From assembly GCA_028281285.1 (NCBI GenBank), contig JANQKF010000008.1:155505-219504 (forward strand): a stretch of DNA of 64,000 nucleotides. The letters run 5' to 3'. This document shows, piece after piece, positions 27,432-37,719 of this stretch; the first letter of the stretch is position 1, and the number at the start of each line of letters is the position of its first letter. The notes under the pieces are model-generated. The model made no database searches, was not told where the DNA came from, and worked only from the letters and a program-made list of their open reading frames with translations. This DNA is from Cyclobacteriaceae bacterium. GTDB taxonomy: Bacteria > Bacteroidota > Bacteroidia > Cytophagales > Cyclobacteriaceae. Position numbers and translations under genes: made by a program.

Positions 27432-30400
27432 TGAGTGAGAAAAAATTAAGATCGCAAGTTATTAAAAAACGTATTGTCAAATCAATACTATGGGTCTTAC
27501 TCACTCCCTTAATTTTACTCACCCTGGCAATCGGACTCATCCATCTCCCTCCTGTCCAGAATTACATTGTTGATGAAATCACTCAATATCTAACCGAAGG
27601 TACAGGCTATACGACAGACATTGAGTATGCCAATATTCGCTGGTTCAACAGTGTTGTTTTTGATGGTACCGTGATCCATGACAATGACAGCACTAAAATG
27701 ATCGCCATCGATGAATTGGTCATTTCCTTCAAACTGAGATCCTTAATTGGGAAAAAAGATATAGAAATCAATGAGGCCTGGTTAAAAGGCGCAGAGGTAA
27801 ACCTAAGAAAGGCCGACAGCATTGGGCTCAATATTGACGAATGGGTATACAACATCACAAAATTGACCGCACCTGAAAACCCGACTCCCGGAGAGCCGGG
27901 CTCCTTCGAAATTGACAAGGTGACGCTCCTTGATTCGGAATTCAGTCTGTCTGACATCAGAAGAGACAGCATTTCGGAAGGCTTCGACTACAATCACTTC
28001 CGGGTTCAAAACCTGAATGCTGACTTACTTAATCTCAAAGCCATTAGAGACACTTTTCAAATAGATGTTCAATACCTGACCACACAGGACCAAAAGACAG
28101 GCTTACTCATCCATGACTTGAGCACCTTTTTCCAAATTTCTCAGAAAGGTATGGCATTCTACGATCTCGATTTTCAATTCGGCAAAAGCCGGATCAGAGA
28201 TTCAGTTGTCTTTCGACATAATAAACCTTCCGACATGGGCTATTTTGTGGATAGTGTGGATATAAGTGCCAATTTTGAGCAATCCATCGTTCACACAGAC
28301 GAACTCGGGCTTTTTGCTCCTGAACTCAAAGAGCTGAATGAGTCGGTGGAGCTTTCAGGATATTTCAAGGGAAATGTCCGAAGGTTCTATTCTAATGACT
28401 TTGCTCTGAAGTTTTCAGAAAACACCAAATTGTCCGGAGCAATGGAATTGGATGGACTTCCAAATATTGACCAAACGATATTTGTAATAGACCTTGAAAA
28501 TTCTTCTCTCAAAACGTCCGACTTCGAAGAGTATTTGCCGAAGAACGCGTTCGAGATTAGCGATAAACTTGGTCAAATTTCACTTAGTGGCAACTTTGAT
28601 GGCTTCCTTAGCAATTTTGTGGCAAATGGTGATTTCGAGACAGAAATAGGGGATTTTAGTTCCAACACTCTCATTAGTACAGGAGAAGGTGTGTCGTCTT
28701 ATGAGGGTGGACTCACCCTAAATGATTTTGACCTTGGCTATTTCACTGGGGATAGTATTTTTCAAAGGATTGACATGAACGGAACCGTTAAGGGTTCTGG
28801 GTTTACCCTTGAGGAAGCAGATTTTCTCTTGAACGCGACCATCTCTGAAGTTGGAATCAACGGATATGACTACAACAATATTGTTGTTACCGATGGCAGA
28901 TTAGCGCAATCCTTCTTCAATGGAGATCTGGAGGTTGATGATGACAATTTCATATTGAAGGCCAAAGGATCCGTGGATTTAAGGGATCGTAGAAACCTAT
29001 TCAATATTGACGGAAGAATTCAACGCGCCAAGCTTGATTCATTAAAGCTCACCTCTGCAGATGTATTATTAGCATCAGAGTTTAAGATGGATTTTACAGG
29101 AATCAAGCTGGACAGCATCAATGGCGAGATCGATCTCCAAGATACTTACCTTAAATACTATTCACAGGACATTTTGATGGACTCACTATTTTTCTCGGCT
29201 CAACGCAATGGAAGTGAGCGCCAGGTGGAATTTGAGTCCAACTACTTCGATATTCGGATGGATGGCAACTTCGAGTTCACATCACTGTTGGATGAGCTAA
29301 AGAGTGTGAATGAGCAGTATAGGCTAATATTCTCGAGTCAAATGGGTGAGATGGACGCATTTCTGGCAAATCTTGATGACCCTACAACATTTGACCTGAC
29401 CTACAATATAGACCTACCTGATATCACGCCTATCATTCATCTATTTGACACCGCAATTTATGTATCTCCGAATGCGCAGATCACGGGCAGATTTTCAAGT
29501 GATTCCAAAGAAGACTTCGTGCTTGATGCGCAGATAGACTCTATGCGTTATGCCAACATAAATTTCATCGGCAATGAAATATACATTAATGCTCAGAACC
29601 TGAGAGATAGTGTGGATGTACTTACTCAGGGGTATTTGTATTCCAAAAAGCAAGTCTATGCGAATACCTCAGAGACTGAATCACTTACTGCGGAAGCCGT
29701 TTGGGATGGAAAGCATGTTGACATTCGCCAAACCATAGGCCAGGAAAGCAGTGGCAACTATGCTGAAATTGGGGCAAATATTGACTTTTTCCCAGACCGA
29801 ACTGAGTTGACATTCGAACCTTCAATTCTTCTTGCTTTAGACCAAACCTGGCATATTTCTGAAGACAACATTGTGGTCTTTGGAGAAAAGAGGATTGACA
29901 TTGAAAATCTCAACATTTACAATGAAGACCAATCTGTCAATTTTGAAGGCGAAGTATCGGTATTGAAGGATAGCGCAAAAACATTACAAATTGTATTTGA
30001 AGATGTTGGAGTTGAAAACATCAATACAATTACCAATAAAGAATACTCCGGGAAAATCAACGGCCGACTGAGTGCACAAGACCTTTATTACAATCCACTC
30101 ATTTTTGGTGAATTGGGAATTGATGAATTAAAAGTCGATGACTTTTTAGTTGGTGATGTCGATGGCTCATTACTCTGGAACGACCGGAATAAGCTCTTCG
30201 ATCTTAAATTCGAAGTCACTAGAAACAATCGTAACATCATATCACTCCGGGGAGATTTCTATCCTTCAAAAAGGGCAGAACAACTTGATCTTACCTTGAA
30301 GCTGGACGATGCAAACCTGAATATTGCCGAGCCATACATCGAAGATTATTTTACTCAAATTGCGGGTACGGTTCAGGGAGAAATTGCCATTACTGGTTCA

Positions 30401-31978
30401 CTACGAGATCCTGTATTAAAGGGTAACGGAATGTTGACTGACGGGGCCATGAAAATCAACTACCTCAATACCAATTATAATTTTGGTGGAGAGTTCAACC
30501 TGGACAAGGATATTATCAACCTCCCTTTGCTGGATGTTGTGGATAAAAACCAATCAACACTAAGTCTTTCCGGAGCAATACGACATAACTCACTTCGTAA
30601 TTTCACATTTGATCTCAATGGTATCATGCAGAATTTCAATGTCCTTGATACTGATGTTGATCATGGAGAAGTCTATTATGGAGAGGCCTATGCTTCTGGT
30701 ACTTTGAACCTAAGTGGTGAAGCGAATAATCTGAGCATAACTTCTAATGCTACAACGCAACCTAATACCCAAATCTTTATACCAATAGGCGAATCAGAGG
30801 AAATACAGGAGACAAGCTTTATCAAGTTTGTAGATCGAACCGACACCGTAAGTACTGTAGCGATCGAAGAAAAGGACGAGGTGAAAAAGGTTCAAATTGA
30901 TGGATTGAATCTCGACCTGGATATCAACGTAACTCCAGACGCATACACAGAAATAATTATTGATGCGCAAACCGGTGATATCATTAGAGGACGCGGTAAT
31001 GGGCAATTACGACTCCAGATTGACACTCAGGGTGATTTTCAAATGACCGGAGATTTGGAGATTACAGAAGGGGCCTACAACTTCTCCTTGTATAACATAA
31101 TTACTAAAGAATTTAACATTGAACAGCCCAGCCGCATTTCGTGGTTTGGCGACCCTTATGCCGGTGTAATGGATATTAATGCCTCATACTCACAAAGTAC
31201 TTCACTCGCACCCCTTCTGAGTGACATTGGTATTGGAAATGTCAGTGAAGGAGGCAATGCGACTACCGGTCGTAGGTTCCCAACAAAAGTTCTTTTGAAA
31301 CTACAAGGAGAACTACTTTCTCCACAAATCAACTTTGATATTGACTTCAGTGAAATAAATACTCAAGATTTTCAATTTCAGACTGCGATCAATGCCTTCA
31401 AAAACAAAGTGGCAAATGATGAACAAGAACTCAACAGGCAGGTCTTGAGTCTTATTGTACTTAATCGATTTTCGGAACAAGGCAACTTGAACATTGGTGG
31501 CCAAACAGCCACACAAAACGTAAGTCAGCTACTTTCAAATCAACTGAGCCAATTAATTGCTCAACTTGATGAGAACCTTGAGGTCGACTTTGACCTGACT
31601 GATCTGAGCCCTGAGGCACTGAATACCTTCCAGCTTCGGTTGTCCTATACTTTTCTCAACGGACGACTACGTATCACTCGTGAAGGTGGAATTTCAAATC
31701 TTGTGGACGTTAATAGTATCGCTGGAGATTGGACTGCTGAGTACCTTCTCACCCAGGATGGTCGATACAAAGTAAAGGTATACAGCCGTACAAACTTTGA
31801 TTTACTAAGACAGGCTGGTCAACCCATCAGAAATAATAACAGTACAACAGGAGCAAGTATCACGCAAACAACAAGCTTCAATAACCTAAGGGAATTCTTC
31901 TCAGGAATAGGAAAAAAACGAAGAAATAAGCAGAAACGAGCTTCCAAACCAAATGACTCAGGCTCAGGATCGAACTAA
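27431..31978 (+). CDS. tamB: TamB-like translocation/assembly module protein (DUF490)
   Basis: 1515 aa; N-terminal TM, long beta-rich repeats, C-terminal DUF490-type region (GDIIRGRGNGQLRLQIDTQGDFQMTGDLEITEGAYNFSLYN). Confidence 0.88.
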   Translation: MSEKKLRSQVIKKRIVKSILWVLLTPLILLTLAIGLIHLPPVQNYIVDEITQYLTEGTGYTTDIEYANIRWFNSVVFDGTVIHDNDSTKMIAIDELVISFKLRSLIGKKDIEINEAWLKGAEVNLRKADSIGLNIDEWVYNITKLTAPENPTPGEPGSFEIDKVTLLDSEFSLSDIRRDSISEGFDYNHFRVQNLNADLLNLKAIRDTFQIDVQYLTTQDQKTGLLIHDLSTFFQISQKGMAFYDLDFQFGKSRIRDSVVFRHNKPSDMGYFVDSVDISANFEQSIVHTDELGLFAPELKELNESVELSGYFKGNVRRFYSNDFALKFSENTKLSGAMELDGLPNIDQTIFVIDLENSSLKTSDFEEYLPKNAFEISDKLGQISLSGNFDGFLSNFVANGDFETEIGDFSSNTLISTGEGVSSYEGGLTLNDFDLGYFTGDSIFQRIDMNGTVKGSGFTLEEADFLLNATISEVGINGYDYNNIVVTDGRLAQSFFNGDLEVDDDNFILKAKGSVDLRDRRNLFNIDGRIQRAKLDSLKLTSADVLLASEFKMDFTGIKLDSINGEIDLQDTYLKYYSQDILMDSLFFSAQRNGSERQVEFESNYFDIRMDGNFEFTSLLDELKSVNEQYRLIFSSQMGEMDAFLANLDDPTTFDLTYNIDLPDITPIIHLFDTAIYVSPNAQITGRFSSDSKEDFVLDAQIDSMRYANINFIGNEIYINAQNLRDSVDVLTQGYLYSKKQVYANTSETESLTAEAVWDGKHVDIRQTIGQESSGNYAEIGANIDFFPDRTELTFEPSILLALDQTWHISEDNIVVFGEKRIDIENLNIYNEDQSVNFEGEVSVLKDSAKTLQIVFEDVGVENINTITNKEYSGKINGRLSAQDLYYNPLIFGELGIDELKVDDFLVGDVDGSLLWNDRNKLFDLKFEVTRNNRNIISLRGDFYPSKRAEQLDLTLKLDDANLNIAEPYIEDYFTQIAGTVQGEIAITGSLRDPVLKGNGMLTDGAMKINYLNTNYNFGGEFNLDKDIINLPLLDVVDKNQSTLSLSGAIRHNSLRNFTFDLNGIMQNFNVLDTDVDHGEVYYGEAYASGTLNLSGEANNLSITSNATTQPNTQIFIPIGESEEIQETSFIKFVDRTDTVSTVAIEEKDEVKKVQIDGLNLDLDINVTPDAYTEIIIDAQTGDIIRGRGNGQLRLQIDTQGDFQMTGDLEITEGAYNFSLYNIITKEFNIEQPSRISWFGDPYAGVMDINASYSQSTSLAPLLSDIGIGNVSEGGNATTGRRFPTKVLLKLQGELLSPQINFDIDFSEINTQDFQFQTAINAFKNKVANDEQELNRQVLSLIVLNRFSEQGNLNIGGQTATQNVSQLLSNQLSQLIAQLDENLEVDFDLTDLSPEALNTFQLRLSYTFLNGRLRITREGGISNLVDVNSIAGDWTAEYLLTQDGRYKVKVYSRTNFDLLRQAGQPIRNNNSTTGASITQTTSFNNLREFFSGIGKKRRNKQKRASKPNDSGSGSN

Positions 31979-32008
31979 TTTCGATTTGTGGAGTTACTAG
32001 GTTGAATC

Positions 32009-33310
32009 ATGCAAAAAATCTCCATTTTCTGGTTTAGACGGGACCTGCGACTATACGATAACACCGGTCTATATTATGCTCTAAATGACTCTGATGCCGT
32101 ATTACCAATATTCATATTTGACACCGAAATCCTGGATAAGCTTGAGCACCAAAGCGATGCACGCGTTCAGTTTATTCACGACAGAATTTCAAAAATCAAA
32201 GAGACTATAAATCAGACAGGCTCAGATCTAAGAGTTTATTTGGGTAAGCCACTTGATGTTTATAAAAAGCTAATCTCAGAATTCGAGGTTCAGTCCGTTT
32301 ATACAAATCGTGACTACGAACCATATGCCATAAATCGCGATAAGGAAATCGAAAATCTTCTCAGTTCTCATGGAATAGGTTTTTACTCGTTCAAGGATCA
32401 CGTGATTTTCGAGAAAGAGGAAATAATATCGGATTCAGGAAATGTATATAAAGTCTATACACCCTACTCTCGTAAGTGGAAGGCAAAACTCGATGAAATT
32501 GGAGGTGTACAAATCCTGGAAGACGTTTCTAGTCATCCTAATTGGTTGAACATTGATGCCCGGGAAATGCCTAAACTGGAATCCATTGGATTTCAACCCT
32601 CTGAAATACAAGTCCCTCCGATACAGTTTAACACTGATCTGATCAAAAACTATGAGGCTAAAAGAAATTTTCCATCACTGAATAATACTTCAAGGCTAGG
32701 CATTCACCTTCGGTTCGGAACTATTAGTATTAGAGAAGCAGTAGCCCAAGCCTTAAAGTTAAGCGAAACATGGCTTAACGAACTTGTTTGGAGAGAATTC
32801 TATATTCAGATTCTATACAACTTCCCACATGTAGTTAAGAATGCATTCAAACCGCAATACGACACTATCCCCTGGTCGAATGATGAAGAACACTTCCGAC
32901 AATGGTGTAATGGAACCACAGGTTACCCACTGGTAGATGCAGGAATGCGAGAATTAAATACTACCGGATTTATGCATAACAGGGTTCGTATGGTCGTGGC
33001 TAGTTTTCTCACCAAACATCTCCTAATAGATTGGCGCTGGGGAGAAGCCTACTTTGCCTCGAAACTTCTTGACTTTGAGCTAGCCTCGAATAATGGTGGG
33101 TGGCAATGGGCAGCTGGAACTGGAACAGATGCGCAACCTTATTTTAGAGTGTTTAATCCCCAATCTCAACTTGAGAAATTTGACAAAGACCTAAGTTATG
33201 TGAAAAAATGGGTGCCGGAATATGGCACGGATCTGTACCCGAATCCTATTGTTGAACACAAATATGCCCGTCAAAGAGCAATCGACACGTATAAGACTGC
33301 CTTGACATAA
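32009..33310 (+). CDS. Cryptochrome/deoxyribodipyrimidine photolyase family
   Basis: FWFRRDLRLYDNTGLYYAL...LVWREFYIQIL...WCNGTTGYPLVDAGMRELNTTGFMHNRVRMVVASFLTKHLLIDWRWGEAYFASKLLDFELASNNGGWQWAAGTGTDAQPYFRVFNP. Confidence 0.95.
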   Translation: MQKISIFWFRRDLRLYDNTGLYYALNDSDAVLPIFIFDTEILDKLEHQSDARVQFIHDRISKIKETINQTGSDLRVYLGKPLDVYKKLISEFEVQSVYTNRDYEPYAINRDKEIENLLSSHGIGFYSFKDHVIFEKEEIISDSGNVYKVYTPYSRKWKAKLDEIGGVQILEDVSSHPNWLNIDAREMPKLESIGFQPSEIQVPPIQFNTDLIKNYEAKRNFPSLNNTSRLGIHLRFGTISIREAVAQALKLSETWLNELVWREFYIQILYNFPHVVKNAFKPQYDTIPWSNDEEHFRQWCNGTTGYPLVDAGMRELNTTGFMHNRVRMVVASFLTKHLLIDWRWGEAYFASKLLDFELASNNGGWQWAAGTGTDAQPYFRVFNPQSQLEKFDKDLSYVKKWVPEYGTDLYPNPIVEHKYARQRAIDTYKTALT

Positions 33311-33332
33311 ATCGAATGTGTATCTTTCGGTT

Positions 33333-34205
33333 ATGAGAAGGCTTCTCACCTTTTGCCTTTTAATAAGTCTGTTTCACACTTCCTTAAGTCAGGAAGCGAA
33401 CACAAGAAATAAACGACTTAATGATGTATTGCTCTACGGTGGCATTGGCTATTCAGCCTTCATCTATGGCCTTGGAGAGCTATGGTATAAGGAGCAGGGA
33501 CTTGGATCTTTTCGCTTCTTCAACGATAATTCAGAGTGGAACCAAGTAGATAAAGTCGGGCACTTTTATTCTACCTATCATTTCTCCAGGTTGGGTGACA
33601 ATGTCTTCAAATGGGCCGGTTTAGAAGAAAAGAAAGCAGCTTTTTGGGGTAGTATTGTAGGAACCGCCCTGTTAATTCCTATTGAAGTGTTGGATGGTTT
33701 CTCAGAAGAATTCGGCTTTTCCTATGGAGACATGTTAGCCAACGCAGCTGGTTCAGCCTTTTTTCTGGGTCAGGAACTGCTATGGAATAAGCAACTTATC
33801 AAACCCAAATTTTCATTTCATGAAACTTCACTGGCTTCAGTCAAACCCGACCTTCTTGGGGATGGGTTTATGGAAGAATTCTTCAAAGATTACAATGGCC
33901 AGACTTATTGGCTTTCATTCGATATTCATGGATTAACAAAGGATTCAAAATTTCCAAAATGGCTCAATTTGGCAGTTGGGTATGGTGCTCACGATATGGT
34001 AAGAGCCAGGGAATTTCAAAATAATCTGGAGGGTTTTCAAAGCTATAGACAATGGTATCTAGGCATCGATTTTGATCTTTCCTATATACCGACAAGCAAT
34101 AGGTTCCTGAAAGGATTTCTGCAGGTATTGGATATCTTCAAGTTGCCCTCTCCAACCCTCGAATTCAACAGAAATCAAACAAGATTCCATCTATTCTATT
34201 TTTGA
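33333..34205 (+). CDS. DUF2279 family protein with signal peptide
   Basis: MRRLLTFCLLISLFHTSLSQ...NQVDKVGHFYSTYHFSRLGDNVFKWAGL...GFSYGDMLANAAGSAFF. Confidence 0.75.
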   Translation: MRRLLTFCLLISLFHTSLSQEANTRNKRLNDVLLYGGIGYSAFIYGLGELWYKEQGLGSFRFFNDNSEWNQVDKVGHFYSTYHFSRLGDNVFKWAGLEEKKAAFWGSIVGTALLIPIEVLDGFSEEFGFSYGDMLANAAGSAFFLGQELLWNKQLIKPKFSFHETSLASVKPDLLGDGFMEEFFKDYNGQTYWLSFDIHGLTKDSKFPKWLNLAVGYGAHDMVRAREFQNNLEGFQSYRQWYLGIDFDLSYIPTSNRFLKGFLQVLDIFKLPSPTLEFNRNQTRFHLFYF

Positions 34206-34650
34206 TTTTGTCCCGTTGGTTTGAACACGAAATATACCAGCGAATCTAAGGACGACCTTATATCAAGTGGTGTTGGAGGTGAAGTGAACAATGAAGATCC
34301 GACCTCTGTGTTGGAAGAGATGATTGTACGGAAGTGACTTGAGATACTGATGCTCAGACTATTGTAACCGAATGTGGGGAAGGCCGCGAAAGCAGTGAAG
34401 GAATTAAGAGAAGAAACCAGACAGGTAGGTGTGCGCCTTGTGGTTTCCGGAATACGAGAGTTCAATAGAAATGGAGAAATCAACACCGTAAACTACGGTG
34501 ATGTACTGGTCATAATCTCAAACAGTTATTCGACCAGGCAGAACTGTGGAATGAATAACACTCAAGCCAGCACCCCTGATATTGGCTTTTTTGTTGCAAA
34601 ACACAACCTTGAGAAAGGTCATGCGTTAATTTGTTTTACAAATGGGTAAA
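34206..34650 (+). other. Non-coding or decayed region with disrupted short frames
   Basis: LNTKYTSESKDDLISSGVGGEVNNEDPTSVLEEMIVRK* then *PNVGKAAKAVKELREETRQVGVRLVVSGIREFNRNGEINTVNYGDVLVIISN...; frame interrupted by stops, no convincing start/RBS. Confidence 0.3.
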
Positions 34651-34666
34651 TATTCTATTCTACTGT

Positions 34667-37288
34667 ATGTCCAAACATAGTCCTCGACCTCCCAGGTTTG
34701 CCCTGAGGTTTTTCCGATGGTACTGTAATAATCATCTTCGAGAGTCCATAGAAGGAGATTTATCTGAACGATTCTTTGATCATATTCAAAGAAACGGAGT
34801 CACAGTTGCTAAGATTTTCTACTGCCTGAATGTCATAAAGTTTATGAACAAATACACCCTTAGGCACACTAATAACACCAAGACATCAACATTCATCATG
34901 ATTCATCATTTCTTGACCTCCATTCGCTACTTGAAGCGACATAAATTTTATACCTCACTAAACATATTCGGCCTTTCGATTGGCCTTGGAGCATTTCTTC
35001 TCATTTCATTTTATATAAATCATGAATTCTCGTTTGACAGTTTTCACGATAATGGTCAAAGCATCTATCGTGTCACAAACGAGTACAATTTTCACAATGG
35101 AGGTCAGTTTCATATGGCCAATTCAGCTCCTGCATATGCTCTTGAAATACCCAAACAATTCCCTGAGTTTGAAAAGGCCAGTCGAATGCGCTATGCTATG
35201 CGAACACGTTTCAGAAGTGGTGAATTAAGCTTCTATGAAGACTATGGTTTCTATGCTGACTCACTATTTCTGGAAATTATGAGTTTCGAATTGCTCGCAG
35301 GTGATCTGTATCGTGCCCTGGATGAACCCAACTCTGTCGTCATCTCCCAAGAGTTAGCCCAGAAGTACTTCGGACAGAATCGACCATTGGGTGAGCTATT
35401 GGAAATGAATGGAGAAAGGTCGCTGCGAGTGACGGGAATTTTGAAATCAATCCCCAAGAATTCCCATCTGAATTTTGACTTTTTGATTTCCTTTTCTACC
35501 TACCAGGTCCCTCCTGGGTATGCCTCAGATCTAACTAGTTGGACCTGGGCCGGATTTCTGACCTATGCTAAGCTCAAAGAGGGAGTGGATCCAGCCAGAG
35601 TAAGTGAAAAAGTCAATGACTATATCAATGATCAAATTAACAGTACTTCAAGGGTGATTCAAACCCACCTCCAACCCCTGAAAGACATCTATATGGGGTC
35701 AGGAAATCTCACAGATGATCTTAATAGCAATTTAAGATCAGGCAACCGATTTACAACGTATTCTCTGGGAGTGGTTTCAATACTAATACTTCTCATTGCC
35801 TGCTTTAACTTCACTAATCTCTCAGTTGCAATTTCATTCAATCGAATGCGCGAAATGGGCCTACGGAAAGTTCTCGGAGCCCAGCGCAAAACACTTTGGC
35901 TTCAGCTAATTTCTGATTCACTCTTGATCTCGTTTGCCTCACTTGGGTTAAGTAGTATTTGGATATTCCTTGCTACCAAGTTTCTGATAAAAGGGCTTGG
36001 GTGGAACTTCGTACCCAGTTTTGAGACAATGGTCCCACATCTTCCGATTATCATAGGAGGAACTCTCGTTTTGGCCATTCTTTCGGGCGCATACCCTGCA
36101 TTACTCCTTTCTAGGGTCAATTCAGTCAATGCGCTTAAGGGTACTACTAAGACAAGAGGAGGATTAAAGTTGAAGTATGGGCTTGTGGTAACACAATTCT
36201 TCATTTCCATTGGGTTAATCACTTCTACTTTGGTGATAATCAAACAGCTTAATCATGTGAGAAATCAAAACCTAGGTCTCGACAAGGAAAATGTGGTTCA
36301 AATCAGGCTTCTTCCGGAAGATATGACAGAGCATTTTGAACTATTTAAACAACGACTTCTACAAAACACCGGTATCCTTGGTGTCTCACGAAGTGAAAGA
36401 CTAATTGGTGATCCCTGGCCGGCCAATAGTATCCGACTGGATGGACAAACCAGTGCAGAAGCCATAGAGGTCACCGGTAATTTAGTTGATTATGATTACT
36501 TCAAAACACTCGGCATTCCCCTAAAATCGGGAAGGGCATTCTCTAAGGAGTTCAAAACAGATACTCTAAATTCAATTATCCTAAACGAATCTGCAGTAGC
36601 CCATCTTGGACTAGAAGACCCAATCGGGGCCAAAGTGGAATTCTTCTCTATAAATGGACCAAGAACAATAATTGGAGTGATGGAAGACTTTAATTTTTCA
36701 TCATTACATAAGGAGATAGGTCCTGCTGTGCTGGTAATACCATTTATTGACCTGGAATTTGCTATGGTGAGGCTTAGCCCGGGAAACATCCGGGAGCACC
36801 TTAATACAATTGAGTCCACCTGGAAATCCATCGCCCCTGAAATCCCGCTAGACATGAAATTCATGGATTCCCACCTGTATGAACTCTATGAATCTGAGGA
36901 GCAATTATCAAAACTTATCTCATCATTTTCAGTGTTAGGCATTCTGCTCGCTTGTCTTGGCCTATATGGGTTGATCAGCTTTTCAATTAATAGTAGACTT
37001 AAAGAGATTAGCATTCGAAAAGTACTTGGTGCTGGTGGTTATTCGATTCTGAAGTTGGTTTCGAGCGAGTATTTGATTCTAATAATCATAGGGTTCATGA
37101 TCGCTTTGCCCAGTGCTTTTTATATTCTCAATGCTTGGCTCGATCAATTTGCTTACCGAATTGACATCAGCCTTATGAATTTCATTATTGCTGTATTGTT
37201 ACTCACTTCAGTGTGTATTGTGGTAATTGGCAAAAAAGTGCTGACCACGTTAAAAACAAACCCGGCCACAATTCTCAGAAATGAATAA
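34667..37288 (+). CDS. FtsX/MacB-type ABC transporter permease with N-terminal permease-prefix domain
   Basis: SPRPPRFALRFFRWYCNNHLRESIEGDLSERF prefix; MREMGLRKVLGAQRKTLWLQL and RLKEISIRKVLGAGGYSILKLV duplicated FtsX-type segments. Confidence 0.9.
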   Translation: MSKHSPRPPRFALRFFRWYCNNHLRESIEGDLSERFFDHIQRNGVTVAKIFYCLNVIKFMNKYTLRHTNNTKTSTFIMIHHFLTSIRYLKRHKFYTSLNIFGLSIGLGAFLLISFYINHEFSFDSFHDNGQSIYRVTNEYNFHNGGQFHMANSAPAYALEIPKQFPEFEKASRMRYAMRTRFRSGELSFYEDYGFYADSLFLEIMSFELLAGDLYRALDEPNSVVISQELAQKYFGQNRPLGELLEMNGERSLRVTGILKSIPKNSHLNFDFLISFSTYQVPPGYASDLTSWTWAGFLTYAKLKEGVDPARVSEKVNDYINDQINSTSRVIQTHLQPLKDIYMGSGNLTDDLNSNLRSGNRFTTYSLGVVSILILLIACFNFTNLSVAISFNRMREMGLRKVLGAQRKTLWLQLISDSLLISFASLGLSSIWIFLATKFLIKGLGWNFVPSFETMVPHLPIIIGGTLVLAILSGAYPALLLSRVNSVNALKGTTKTRGGLKLKYGLVVTQFFISIGLITSTLVIIKQLNHVRNQNLGLDKENVVQIRLLPEDMTEHFELFKQRLLQNTGILGVSRSERLIGDPWPANSIRLDGQTSAEAIEVTGNLVDYDYFKTLGIPLKSGRAFSKEFKTDTLNSIILNESAVAHLGLEDPIGAKVEFFSINGPRTIIGVMEDFNFSSLHKEIGPAVLVIPFIDLEFAMVRLSPGNIREHLNTIESTWKSIAPEIPLDMKFMDSHLYELYESEEQLSKLISSFSVLGILLACLGLYGLISFSINSRLKEISIRKVLGAGGYSILKLVSSEYLILIIIGFMIALPSAFYILNAWLDQFAYRIDISLMNFIIAVLLLTSVCIVVIGKKVLTTLKTNPATILRNE

Positions 37289-37330
37289 ATAACCTCAGTG
37301 CTATCCAATTGGACTTCGTACTTTTACAGT

Positions 37331-37638
37331 GAATAGGCCGTCTTATCGTTCCGATTAATCGGGAAGGAAAGTCCGGGCACCATAGGGAAGCATAGCGGCT
37401 AACGGCCGTCATCCCGATAAATATCGGGAGAGGACTAGTGCAACAGAAAGAATGTACAGGTAATGCTGTAGTGAAATCAGGTAAACTCTATGCGGTGAAA
37501 TGCCATGTAAGCTTGCACTTGAGGGTTCCCGCCCAAAGCAAGTGGGTAGGCAGATTGATTCTGACGGTAACGTCAGAGCCAGATAAATGATAAGAACCCG
37601 TTTATACGGGATACAGAACCCGGCTTACAGGCCTATTC
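37331..37638 (+). ncRNA. rnpB: RNase P RNA (class A)
   Basis: GGAAGGAAAGTCCGGGCACCATAGGGAAGCATAGCGGCTAACGGCC..., AGTGCAACAGAAAGAATGTACAG, GTGAAATCAGGTAAACTC, AGATAAATGATAAGAACCCG; P1 GAATAGGCC/GGCCTATTC closes the ends. Confidence 0.96.
37412..37429. repeat. Palindrome TCCCGAT-AAAT-ATCGGGA inside RNase P RNA
   Basis: Same arms and 4-nt spacer as the palindrome at 21214..21231. Confidence 0.7.
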
Positions 37639-37646
37639 TTTTTTAT

Positions 37647-37690
37647 AAAAGGTCATGGCAAACTATTTGTTTAGCTTGTCATGACCTTTT
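37647..37690 (+). terminator. Long hairpin downstream of rnpB
   Basis: AAAAGGTCATGGCAAACTA-loop-TAGCTTGTCATGACCTTTT, near-perfect 19-bp stem with T-tract. Confidence 0.75.
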
Positions 37691-37719
37691 AATATTGATG
37701 ACATTTTGAGCAGAACACC

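Noticed and set aside
34196-34486. Minus-strand 96-aa ORF
   Set aside because: Overlaps the decayed/orphan region and the DUF2279 stop; no start context or family signal.
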